A stretch of 8,694 nucleotides of DNA from Acidobacteriaceae bacterium (GCA_030838305.1 JAUTWY010000140.1:1-8694), one strand, 5' to 3'. Counted from the first letter of the stretch, positions 1 through 6,831 are shown. Notes: generated by a model not told the origin, from the sequence alone. Program-made: numbers and translations.

Positions 1-126
1 ATGGTCGCGCGGATTGGGGAGCACATGGCCGCCGGACGCAACGTCTTTGCTTACTTCAAGCATGAAGAAACGCCAGAAGGCGCGCTGTACGCCGTCGACC
101 TGTTGCGTGGCGCGGGCCAGACGTAG
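1..126 (+). CDS. C-terminal end of a DUF72 (YecE-like) family protein, 5' end outside the window
   Basis: Frame 1 is open from the first base to a TAG at 124-126 and gives 41 residues. The segment has the pattern RIGEHMAAGRNVFAYFKHEE followed by TPEGALYAVDLL. This matches the usual end of DUF72/YecE proteins, where a 'G.dvfaYFkHed.p.GalyA..L' motif closes the TIM-barrel-like domain. The family's biochemical function is not established, so none is assigned. The ATG at position 1 is most likely an internal methionine, because the visible part is far shorter than the usual length of about 240-300 residues. A 95-base spacer separates it from the recombinase gene on the same strand. The family call rests on one short motif, hence moderate confidence. 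Confidence 0.72.
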   Translation: MVARIGEHMAAGRNVFAYFKHEETPEGALYAVDLLRGAGQT

Positions 127-221
127 CAAGCTATGACTCTTCGACGTGGTTCTTTTCCGGGCATCCTTCTCATTACTTCCACCAGCGTCCGATAACGCGC
201 ATACTTATTTATCCCCTTGCC

Positions 222-1199
222 ATGGCTTCGGAAACGAATTCGCATGTGATCTCCAGTTTTCTCGATTACTTGAGAATCGAAAAGGGATTGGCGCCGCTTT
301 CCATCAGTGCCTATACCACCGATATCTGCCAGTTCTCGGAATTTCTGGAGAAACGCAAGCGGCTGCTGCTCACCGCGCGGCGCATCGAGGTTCGCGATTT
401 CCTGCAACAACTTTTCTCCAATCAAGTTGACGGGCGGAGCGTGGGACGAAAGCTTTCGGCACTGCGACATCTCTATCGCTACCTGTTGCTGGACAGGAAA
501 ATCGATCACGATCCCACGCTGAACATCGAATCTCCGAAACAGTGGAAGGTGCTTCCGAAGGCACTGGCGCACGACGAAATGGAAACAACTCTCGCCGCTC
601 CATCGGCGCGCCGGAACGGAGGAGGAGAGCGCAGTACAGAGTATTCGGCCGCGCTGGCGTCGCGCGATCATGCCATGCTAGAAGTTTTCTACGCGGGCGC
701 TCTGCGAGTCTCGGAAATCGTCAACGCGAAACTCGAAGACCTGAAGCTTGAAGTGGGATACATGCTGGTACGCGGCAAGGGGGACAAGGAGCGGGTTGCA
801 CCGCTGGGAATGTCCGCGCAGCAGGCGCTCCGAGAGTATCTGGTAGAGTCCCGACCGGCGCTGGCAGCAGGGAAGAGTAGCGGAGCTCCGGCACACTCCG
901 CGGCGCCGGACAGGAATTCACCGCTGCTGTTCATCGCTCGCGGCGGACGCAAACTGACTCGCCAGCGTATTTGGCAGATGGTGCGCGCTGCTTCCGCCAG
1001 TTCCGGGCGAGCTGCTTCTCCACACATGCTACGTCACTCTTGCGCAACGCATATGGTTGAGAATGGCGCGGATCTGCGCACGGTTCAGACGATTTTGGGG
1101 CATGCGGATATCTCGACAACACAGGTGTACACACATTTGGCACTCGACCGGCTTAAGACGGTTTATCAGAAACACCATCCCAGAGCGAAGGCACGATGA
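222..1199 (+). CDS. xerD: XerD-like site-specific tyrosine recombinase
   Basis: This 325-residue protein is a tyrosine recombinase that, with a XerC partner, should resolve chromosome dimers at dif. The N-terminal SAM-like core-binding domain spans about residues 8-95 (FLDYLRIEKGLAPLSISAY). The catalytic domain spans about 112-320. All catalytic residues are visible: R162 (LRVSEI), K186 (RGKGDKER), H268 and R271 (SPHMLRHS), H294 (LGHADISTTQ) and nucleophile Y303 (VYTH). The ending RLKTVYQKHHPRA is typical of XerD rather than XerC. It is longer than the usual ~300 residues because of two Ala/Ser/Gly-rich loops (about 126-147 and 211-232). The ATG at 222 fits the family N-terminus, but no Shine-Dalgarno sequence precedes it. 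Its stop overlaps the start of the xerC-like gene. Phage or integron integrases are less likely given the length and the paired partner. Confidence 0.9.
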   Translation: MASETNSHVISSFLDYLRIEKGLAPLSISAYTTDICQFSEFLEKRKRLLLTARRIEVRDFLQQLFSNQVDGRSVGRKLSALRHLYRYLLLDRKIDHDPTLNIESPKQWKVLPKALAHDEMETTLAAPSARRNGGGERSTEYSAALASRDHAMLEVFYAGALRVSEIVNAKLEDLKLEVGYMLVRGKGDKERVAPLGMSAQQALREYLVESRPALAAGKSSGAPAHSAAPDRNSPLLFIARGGRKLTRQRIWQMVRAASASSGRAASPHMLRHSCATHMVENGADLRTVQTILGHADISTTQVYTHLALDRLKTVYQKHHPRAKAR

Positions 1200-2110
1200 G
1201 AGTCGCGAGGGAGACACACACGACGGTCGCGAAAGCGGTTGCCGACTTCCTGCTTCACCTTCTTGAGCGCAACGCTTCGCCGCATACGATCAAGGCTTAC
1301 CGCCTTGATTTGTCGCTGTTCGCCGCCTACTGTGGGTCGCGCGGATGGAAACAGATTGACCATATCGCCGTGCGTGGTTTCCTATCGCAACTGTACGGCA
1401 ATGGCTTGAGCAAGACTTCCGTAGCCCGCGCCTTGGCTGCCGTACGGTCCCTCTATCGCTGGCTGGCGCGGGAAGGCGTGGTGGAGCAGAATCCAGCAAA
1501 GTTGGTTTCCACGCCAAGACTTCCCAAGAAACTTCCGCGGGTGCCCACGATTGAAGAAATGAACTCAGTCATCGATGGGGAGATGCCACAGGTGGCTGCC
1601 TTTCCAGAACGCGACCGCCTTATGCTGGAACTGCTTTATGGCTGCGGCATCCGTAATTCGGAACTGACCGGAATCAACGTGGACGACATTCGCTTGAGTG
1701 CCGAAGCGATTCTCATCCGCGGCAAGGGGAAAAAAGAACGCTACGTTCCTTTCGGCGATTCGGTGAAGGCCGCTCTCGCGACGTATCTGCCGGAACGGCA
1801 CAAAGTTCTTGAAACAAGCCATAAGCACTCCGCCGCGTTGCTCATCAACCGGCGCGGTGGACGGCTCACCACGCGCAGCGTCGGCCGCATCATCAAGAAA
1901 ATTGCAGTCGCGAAAGGTCTTTCCCCCGATGTGCACCCGCACACTTTGCGCCACGCCTTCGGTACGCACATGCTGGAAGAAGGCGCTGACCTGCGCGCCA
2001 TTCAGGAATTACTCGGCCACGAACGCCTGGCGACTACGCAACGCTATACGCAGCTTTCGATGAAGCACGTGTTGCAGGTTTATGACCAGACGCATCCTCG
2101 AGCAAAATAG
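1196..2110 (+). CDS. xerC: XerC-like site-specific tyrosine recombinase
   Basis: This 304-residue tyrosine recombinase has the standard Xer length. The core-binding domain covers about 12-100 (FLLHLLERNASPHTIKAYRLDL) and the catalytic domain about 115-300. The full active site is present: R153 (GIRNSEL), K177 (RGKGKKER), H249 and R252 (HPHTLRHAF), H275 (LLGHERLATTQ) and Y284 (RYTQ). The ending VYDQTHPRAK is XerC-like. The ATG lies inside the stop region of xerD (ATGA, 1196-1199), and a GAAGG at 1187-1191 can act as its ribosome site, so translational coupling is likely. XerC and XerD each exchange one strand pair at dif, with FtsK activating XerD in the known systems. An unusual point is RYTQ where YTH is common after the nucleophile. 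The XerC/XerD assignment comes from C-terminal motifs and is fairly firm. Confidence 0.9.
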   Translation: MRVARETHTTVAKAVADFLLHLLERNASPHTIKAYRLDLSLFAAYCGSRGWKQIDHIAVRGFLSQLYGNGLSKTSVARALAAVRSLYRWLAREGVVEQNPAKLVSTPRLPKKLPRVPTIEEMNSVIDGEMPQVAAFPERDRLMLELLYGCGIRNSELTGINVDDIRLSAEAILIRGKGKKERYVPFGDSVKAALATYLPERHKVLETSHKHSAALLINRRGGRLTTRSVGRIIKKIAVAKGLSPDVHPHTLRHAFGTHMLEEGADLRAIQELLGHERLATTQRYTQLSMKHVLQVYDQTHPRAK

Positions 2111-2130
2111 CCGTCCCTGGTGCTCTCTGT

Positions 2131-2146
2131 AATTACCTCCGTAATT
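2131..2146. repeat. short perfect inverted repeat between xerC and the membrane protein gene
   Basis: AATTAC and GTAATT are exact reverse complements separated by CTCC. The dyad sits 21 bases after the xerC stop and about 60 bases before the TTG of the next gene. The AT-rich arms stand out in GC-rich surroundings. No T-run follows, so a terminator is unlikely. A protein-binding operator is possible but unproven. Confidence 0.4.
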
Positions 2147-2207
2147 TTCGATTTCCGGTCCCAAAGACTAGAAATGTATTACGGGAAAGTAGGCCGGAAC
2201 ACATTGG

Positions 2208-3176
2208 TTGTCCGTCAGAGCGGAAGATCAAACTGCCTCTGTTTCCCCAGCGGAGGGTTGTTTGCGAAAGATTAATCCGGAACTCTGGCTGCTCTTGTTT
2301 CTGGTTCTGATCGCTGCGATGTTGAATTTTCTAGTCGCTTCGCAGCGCATGGCTCTGGTCTTCTATTTTCTGCCGATCTTGTATTCTGCCTGCCACTTCG
2401 GCCGCAAGCACGCGACGCTCACCGCCTTGGCCAGCGTAGTCCTGGTAGTGTTGTTGGTCTTTACGAATCCAACCACATTTAATCGCAAGGTCGAGTTGCC
2501 TTTTGACGCCCGCTGGTTTGACCTCGCCCTTTGGGGTGGAGTGCTGATGGTCGCAGGCTATGTAACGGGTACACTCTACGAGCGAAATCAAAAAACATTG
2601 CGCGAGATGGAAGATGGTTACGATGGCATGCTGTCCATTCTGCAGAACTTTCTTGCCAATCAGAAATACAGCGACGCCCATGCTTACCGCATCGCCATGT
2701 GCGCCACCAGAGTTGCGGAAACGCTCGGCCTCGACCCCGGCAGCGTGGAAGACATTCGTACTGCTGCCTTGCTGTTCAACCTTAAAGAACTGGGCGTGAG
2801 CATCGACGTGATTTCCAAAGCAGCGCAGGGAACCCATGAAGACCTGCGACAGGCGCGACCGGGATCTACGAAGGTGACTTCCAAGGCAAGCGGCATGGGC
2901 GGATCTCTCCGCCGCGCCATTCCAATTTTCTTGTGTGAGCGGCAATTGCGTCTGGATGGCGATGGCATCGGCGTGAGTGACGCTTCCTTCGAAGTTCAGA
3001 TTCTGATGCTGGCGGAGGAGTACGAATCTCTCATCAGTGGCAACAGCGGCACCAAGCTGGCACCCTCTCAGGCCGGAAAAGAAGTGGCGCGCCGGTTTGC
3101 CAGCCGCTCCGACTCGCTTGTTCTGGATTCGTTTACCAAGGCTTTCGGCGGAGAAGCAACGGGAGCGGGAGCATAG
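2208..3176 (+). CDS. four-helix membrane protein with a degenerate HD-GYP-like domain
   Basis: The 322-residue protein has four likely membrane helices at about 25-43, 48-63, 68-86 and 104-122. The 50-86 segment (LPILYSACHFGRKHATL) resembles the KdpD/DUF4118 type of four-helix sensory module. A linker (123-150) leads to a domain at about 152-315 that follows the HD-GYP plan: SDAHAYRIAM, a RTAALL helix, then DGDGIG before a FEVQILMLAEEYESL helix. The catalytic motifs are altered: HDxGK reads FNLKE (190-194), the HHE position reads CER (243-245), GxGYP reads GDGIG (251-255), and the late ADxYdaL reads AEEYESL. It is therefore probably inactive on cyclic di-GMP and may bind a partner or ligand instead. 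The TTG at 2208 is the first start after a stop at 2190 in this frame. A TTG at 2262 preceded by GGAGGG (2252-2257) is a good alternative and still keeps all helices. The 3' end converges on the ligase fusion gene. Confidence 0.78.
   Translation: MSVRAEDQTASVSPAEGCLRKINPELWLLLFLVLIAAMLNFLVASQRMALVFYFLPILYSACHFGRKHATLTALASVVLVVLLVFTNPTTFNRKVELPFDARWFDLALWGGVLMVAGYVTGTLYERNQKTLREMEDGYDGMLSILQNFLANQKYSDAHAYRIAMCATRVAETLGLDPGSVEDIRTAALLFNLKELGVSIDVISKAAQGTHEDLRQARPGSTKVTSKASGMGGSLRRAIPIFLCERQLRLDGDGIGVSDASFEVQILMLAEEYESLISGNSGTKLAPSQAGKEVARRFASRSDSLVLDSFTKAFGGEATGAGA
2252..2257 (+). promoter_or_regulatory. possible ribosome binding site for an alternative start at 2262
   Basis: GGAGGG lies 4 bases before the in-frame TTG at 2262, codon 19 of the longer reading. 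It is much stronger than the GGAA that precedes the TTG at 2208. The spacing is a little short, so the choice between the two starts stays open. Confidence 0.35.
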
Positions 3177-3179
3177 AGC

Positions 3180-3187
3180 GGACGTCC
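3180..3187. repeat. 8-base palindrome in the convergent gap
   Basis: GGACGTCC is a perfect palindrome lying in the 11-base gap between the two convergent stop codons. It has no loop and no T-run, so it is not a recognisable intrinsic terminator. An 8-base palindrome can occur by chance. Confidence 0.25.
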
Positions 3188-5959
3188 TTAGTGGTCTGAC
3201 TGCGCCCCTGAACCCTGCTGGCGGAGTGCTTCCCACATTTTTACGACTCGGGATTTCAGTTCCGCAGTCAGTTTCTCATAAGCCTCTTCCGCCGCGCCGC
3301 TCTCCGGCGGCGGAACGATCGGGTCGCCAAGTTGCATCTTCAGCGGAGTGAATCCCTGAAACGGCTTATTCCTGGGCCATGCTTTGTACAATCCTTCGAT
3401 CGCCACCGGCACAATCGGCGCCTGCATGTGAATCGACAGGATGGCCGCGCCCTTCTTGAAAGTTCTGGGCGTGCCATCAATCGAGCGCTCGCCTTCGGGA
3501 TAAAGGATGAGCGCGCGTCCTTGCCGCAGTCCGAAAGCGCCGGCGCGCATGGCAGGAATCAGATTCGCGTCAGGATCGACGACTACAATCCGCAGCGAAG
3601 CTGCCAGCCGCAGCATGAATCCTTTGCCGAAGATTTCACTCGTACCCACAGCGAAGAGTTTGTCGAACACAGGCTTCGGCATCACGCTCGCCAGGATCAG
3701 CGGATCGAGATAACTTTGATGATTGGACGAAAGAATATACGGGCCGTTCTTCGGCAGCTTCTCAATGCCGCTCACGTGCAGACGAAAGCGGTCGCGCGCG
3801 ACGACTTGAATTAGCCGCGAAACCATATACCAGAAAGCATTGCTGACGGGGTGCGGCCGTGCCAACGGGAGCACACTGGAGGCTTCGGGATCTTCAGCCA
3901 GAATCGCCTTCCATCCGGCGAATGCTGTGCGCGTTCCTGGGCCGCCCGCGCCGCTCGCCGCGCTTTGCAGAACGGCGTCCGCTAGGTCGCGTACCGTGTA
4001 AATCTCGGCCAGTTGCGATTCTTCGACGTTCCCGCCCAGTTGTTCCTCCATCTGGCTGAGTAACTCGACGCGCTGCATGGAGTCGAGCCCGAGATCGAGT
4101 TCAAGATTGTGCGTGGGCCGCACGGTGGGAGGCGCCGTGCGTGACGCTTCGCGAATAATCTTCAGTGCTCGCTGTACGTCGGGCTGATCGAGCCATGCTG
4201 TTTCGTCCGGCGTCAGTGGCTGTTCGGCAGGTAAGTCGGAATCATCCGTAAGCTTTCGAGCCTGGTTTGCTTTCACCCGCTTTTCCAGTTCGAAGCGCTT
4301 GATCTTGCGCGTGCTGGTGCGCGGCAAATCCTCCTGCCAGATTTCATAGCTGCCGATGCGTTTGGTGGAAGCGATCTGCTGCGACAGGCCTTCAATGTCG
4401 AAGCGGATCACTTCCTTGGCATTCACAATTTTCTTCTGGCGTAGCGCATCGAAGTTGGGCACGATTACGGCGTGCAGCCGGTCACCGCCTTCTCCCGGCT
4501 TGCCCTCCAGTCCCATCACCGCCAGTTCCTTGATGTAGGGAGATTTCAGGTAGTGCGCCTCCACCTCTTCCGGGTAGATATTCTTCCCATTGCTGAGCAC
4601 GATCACTTCTTTCTTGCGGCCGGTGAGGAATAAGTTGCCGTCGGTGTCAAAGTAGCCGAGATCGCCGGTGCAGAACCATCCGTCGCGCAGCACCGCCGCG
4701 GTCGCATCCGGCCGGTTCCAATATCCCTTCATCACGACCGCGCCACGCAATGCGACTTCGCCCGTGGCAGGGCCACCATCCTCCTGGGGTTGCGCATCGA
4801 CAATCTTGCCCTCGACTCCTTTCATGGCTTTGCCCACTGATCCGATAACGTTGTTTGTGGGCGAATTTGCGAATACTGCCGCGGTGGTTTCGGTCAGTCC
4901 GTAGGCCTGCAGAACATCAATGCCCAGGTCATGAAAATCGCGGCCAATCTGCGGGTCGAAGCGAGAGCCGCCCGTAGCCAGATAGCGCATCTTCTTGCCT
5001 AGAGTTTCGTGGACCTTGCCGAACAGAATTGGACCTGCATTGATTCTCACCTTGCGCAACCCGCGGTTCAGCGACATGAGGCTCTTGAATATTTTCTGCG
5101 GGAGCGCACCTCGCTTGGCGATTTCCTGGAATATGCGCTCATGGATCAAATAATAAAATTGCGGGACTACGGCGAAGGCTGTGATATTCCGCTCGCGCAG
5201 AGCGCGCAAGAGTTCCGTAGTGTTCAGTGTTTCCAGATACACGACGCGCGATCCTTTTACCAGCGGGAGTAGCAGATTGGCCATCTGCGCCAGCACGTGA
5301 AACATCGGCAAGACCCCTAACAGCGCGTCCGTGGGACCGAGGTCGATCCAGTTAAATACGGCTTCTACCTCCCCAAGAAAGTTGGCATGGGTGAGCATCA
5401 CACCTTTGGGATCGGCGGTGGTGCCCGAGGTGTAGAGCAGGGAAGCGATGTCGTCCGGGGTAGAGGATGCAGGCCGGAAATCGCCTGGGCCGCTTTCGAA
5501 AATGGCCGGCAGAGTTCCCAGCCAATGCTTTTGGGTGGACTGCGCATTCGTCATGCGGTCAGGGTCCATCAGCACGAGCCCGATCTTCAGGTCCGTAACC
5601 GCTTGCTCCGACACTTGCGCATGCTTGGCGTCGCAGAAAAGAGCCGACGTCCCGCTGTCTTTCAACAGTTTGGTCAGTTGATCGGCGTGTAGTGCAGTAT
5701 CGAAGGGGACGACGGTACAACCCGCCGCAATCACCCCCAGATAAGCCGCGACCCAGCGTGGATGGTTGTCGGCCAAGATAGCCAACCGCGATCCGTGAGC
5801 GAAGCCGTCTTCGGTGATCCATCGACCGACCGATTCGGCCATGCGGTGGAGTTCGGCATACGTGCAACTCTCAATGTGATCCTGACGCTGGAGTTCGAGT
5901 GCAACGTTATTCGGCCAGCGCTCCGCGCATTCGACAAAACGGTCGTAGAAGGTGGGCAT
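3188..5959 (-). CDS. fused long-chain acyl-AMP ligase, acyl carrier domain and PlsC-type acyltransferase
   Basis: This 923-residue protein has three domains. Residues 1-565 form an ANL-family acyl-activating enzyme: the A3 loop YTSGTTADPKG (176-186), A5 AYGLTETTA (352-360), A7 TGD (431-433), A8 GRKKEVI with SNGKNIYPEE (447-465), and a likely A10 lysine K552 in TSTRKIKR. The A8 segment is like that of long-chain fatty acyl-CoA/ACP synthetases. Residues 593-665 form an acyl-carrier domain with LGLDSM, where S627 should carry phosphopantetheine. After a Gly/Ala linker, residues 700-910 form a glycerolipid acyltransferase with NHQSYLD (H747, D752) and YPEGERS (820-826). E. coli Aas joins similar activities in the opposite order and without a carrier domain. 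The likely job is activating a free fatty acid, holding it on the carrier and esterifying it to a lysophospholipid. The acceptor is unknown. No clear Shine-Dalgarno precedes the ATG. Confidence 0.9.
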   Translation of the reverse strand: MPTFYDRFVECAERWPNNVALELQRQDHIESCTYAELHRMAESVGRWITEDGFAHGSRLAILADNHPRWVAAYLGVIAAGCTVVPFDTALHADQLTKLLKDSGTSALFCDAKHAQVSEQAVTDLKIGLVLMDPDRMTNAQSTQKHWLGTLPAIFESGPGDFRPASSTPDDIASLLYTSGTTADPKGVMLTHANFLGEVEAVFNWIDLGPTDALLGVLPMFHVLAQMANLLLPLVKGSRVVYLETLNTTELLRALRERNITAFAVVPQFYYLIHERIFQEIAKRGALPQKIFKSLMSLNRGLRKVRINAGPILFGKVHETLGKKMRYLATGGSRFDPQIGRDFHDLGIDVLQAYGLTETTAAVFANSPTNNVIGSVGKAMKGVEGKIVDAQPQEDGGPATGEVALRGAVVMKGYWNRPDATAAVLRDGWFCTGDLGYFDTDGNLFLTGRKKEVIVLSNGKNIYPEEVEAHYLKSPYIKELAVMGLEGKPGEGGDRLHAVIVPNFDALRQKKIVNAKEVIRFDIEGLSQQIASTKRIGSYEIWQEDLPRTSTRKIKRFELEKRVKANQARKLTDDSDLPAEQPLTPDETAWLDQPDVQRALKIIREASRTAPPTVRPTHNLELDLGLDSMQRVELLSQMEEQLGGNVEESQLAEIYTVRDLADAVLQSAASGAGGPGTRTAFAGWKAILAEDPEASSVLPLARPHPVSNAFWYMVSRLIQVVARDRFRLHVSGIEKLPKNGPYILSSNHQSYLDPLILASVMPKPVFDKLFAVGTSEIFGKGFMLRLAASLRIVVVDPDANLIPAMRAGAFGLRQGRALILYPEGERSIDGTPRTFKKGAAILSIHMQAPIVPVAIEGLYKAWPRNKPFQGFTPLKMQLGDPIVPPPESGAAEEAYEKLTAELKSRVVKMWEALRQQGSGAQSDH

Positions 5960-6013
5960 GGGTCGAGGGGAATATACACGAAAGCAAGCTCATGCCGCCG
6001 GGTTTGCTCTGGT

Positions 6014-6034
6014 TGCGCCCGAGCTCAGGGGGCA
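6014..6034 (-). other. possible hairpin between the secreted-protein gene and the ligase fusion gene
   Basis: TGCGCCC and GGGGGCA can form a seven-pair stem with one mismatch around a GAGCTCA loop. It lies 27-47 bases past the stop of the secreted-protein gene on the minus strand. There is no U-tract after it, so any termination would be weak. The whole spacer (5960-6060) holds no gene and no clear promoter. Confidence 0.25.
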
Positions 6035-6060
6035 CGATCCAACGTTCGGGGATTCCGTTC

Positions 6061-6690
6061 TCAAGGTTTCTTCTGCTGCGGTTGCTCGGATTCCGCGACG
6101 GCCTTGCGAAATTGCTCTACCGCCGATACCGTCGGTGCTCGCAGGCAGTCCTTAGCGATGTAGCGCCATATTGGCGGCGAATCAAGGGGATACTGGGTCT
6201 TGCCCAGATAGACCTCGAAAGAATCCTGCGACGGACCCACTTCATTGCTGATGTGGGGCGCGTTATTTTGCGGCCCCGACGTGCCTGGCCCGGACAGTGG
6301 TGGGGGATACCCCTGCTGCGCCCCGATCCGGATGCTGGTGTCGGTTGACTGCCCGACTGTGGGTCGCGTGTCGATGGGCCCTCCCTTCACAGTGGGAGTG
6401 ACAGCCCGGCCAGTGCCGACACGAACGGCAATCACCAGGTCCGTCTCTTGTCCATCCATCATCGGCCCCAGCCTGCCCCATTCCATCAGCGCCTTCTCCA
6501 CATTCTCGCGTGCGGTCGCATTTGCGCCAGGGTGGTCCAGCGGTTCCCCGGCATCAGGACGTATGACAACCAGTACTGTCCGCGCGCTCAAAACCAACTC
6601 TGGCAGGGATGGTTTCTTCTTGTCCTTTGCATTCAGCGTAGGAACAATTAGCAGAGCAAGAAATAAACAGCAGGACAGACGTGGATTCAT
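6061..6690 (-). CDS. secreted protein of unknown function
   Basis: The reading frame stays open up to 6837, but the start at 6690 is chosen. It has a GGAGG five bases upstream and opens a clear signal peptide (basic MNPR, a hydrophobic stretch at about 6-19, likely cleavage after LNA at 21). This gives 209 residues. The mature part begins with a lysine-rich KDKKK. It then has a strand-helix-strand pattern (RTVLVVIRPD at 37-46, VEKALMEWGRLG at 64-75, TDLVIAVRVG at 83-92), a Pro/Gly-rich middle (about 95-150), and a final segment with FEVYLG and PPIWRYIAKDCL that ends QQKKP. The pattern recalls small envelope proteins of the DUF4136 kind, but I cannot confirm a family. It is divergent from secA and precedes the ligase fusion gene by 101 bases on the same strand. 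Its export, presumably by Sec, follows from the signal peptide. Confidence 0.72.
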   Translation of the reverse strand: MNPRLSCCLFLALLIVPTLNAKDKKKPSLPELVLSARTVLVVIRPDAGEPLDHPGANATARENVEKALMEWGRLGPMMDGQETDLVIAVRVGTGRAVTPTVKGGPIDTRPTVGQSTDTSIRIGAQQGYPPPLSGPGTSGPQNNAPHISNEVGPSQDSFEVYLGKTQYPLDSPPIWRYIAKDCLRAPTVSAVEQFRKAVAESEQPQQKKP

Positions 6691-6695
6691 GTGCG

Positions 6696-6700
6696 CCTCC
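6696..6700 (-). promoter_or_regulatory. ribosome binding site that fixes the start of the secreted-protein gene
   Basis: On the minus strand GGAGG is followed by five bases (CGCAC) and then the ATG at 6690. This supports the 209-residue form over the 258-residue form, whose extra N-terminus would bury the signal peptide. Confidence 0.75.
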
Positions 6701-6724
6701 GGCGTGCCAGTCGGGAATGCCGCA

Positions 6725-6732
6725 ATTATAAT
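6725..6732. promoter_or_regulatory. palindromic -10 element in the divergent spacer
   Basis: ATTATAAT is its own reverse complement, so it contains a perfect TATAAT on each strand: 6725-6730 on the minus strand and 6727-6732 on the plus strand. On the minus strand it would start the secreted-protein mRNA roughly 28 bases before its ATG, which is well placed. On the plus strand it would leave a secA leader of about 100 bases. No good -35 box is visible for either direction. Confidence 0.45.
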
Positions 6733-6770
6733 CGACAGGCAAAATCCAGCCGCACACCCATGGACGGTTC

Positions 6771-6797
6771 TTGCATCTAAATATGCTAGGCTAAAAG
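6771..6797 (+). promoter_or_regulatory. secA: weak alternative secA promoter
   Basis: TTGCAT (6771-6776) and TAAAAG (6792-6797) resemble -35 and -10 boxes with a 15-base spacer, which is short. The A/T-rich stretch stands out from the flanks and would give a leader of about 37 bases. This is a guess from position and composition. Confidence 0.25.
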
Positions 6798-6825
6798 AGA
6801 TACGCTGGGGCAGTTCCCGCCCTCC

Positions 6826-6831
6826 GAAGGA
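6826..6831 (+). promoter_or_regulatory. secA: ribosome binding site for the secA TTG start
   Basis: GAAGGA lies nine bases before TTG at 6841. Reading from this TTG gives MINTLIGKVFGTKNER, the expected SecA N-terminus, so the site and the start support each other. Confidence 0.7.

Noticed and set aside
51..671. 206-codon open frame on the minus strand
   Set aside because: It covers the end of the DUF72 gene and the N-terminal half of xerD in antisense, with no motif of its own.
222..2110. Mobile element or integron made of two integrases
   Set aside because: Both proteins have Xer-type C-termini and lengths. No attachment repeats, cargo genes, transposase partners or attC-like sites are seen nearby.
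2129..2150. dif site next to the xer genes
   Set aside because: The dyad spacing (6-4-6) and sequence do not fit the usual 11-6-11 dif layout, so it is kept only as an unassigned dyad.
2331..3236. 301-codon open frame on the minus strand
   Set aside because: It is antisense to the membrane-protein gene, which has coherent helices and an HD-GYP-like domain. The antisense product is Cys/Arg/Ser-scattered with no domain.
6760..6780. SecM-like leader peptide upstream of secA
   Set aside because: The frame from ATG 6760 has only six codons (MDGSCI) with no export signal or arrest motif, so it cannot work like SecM.
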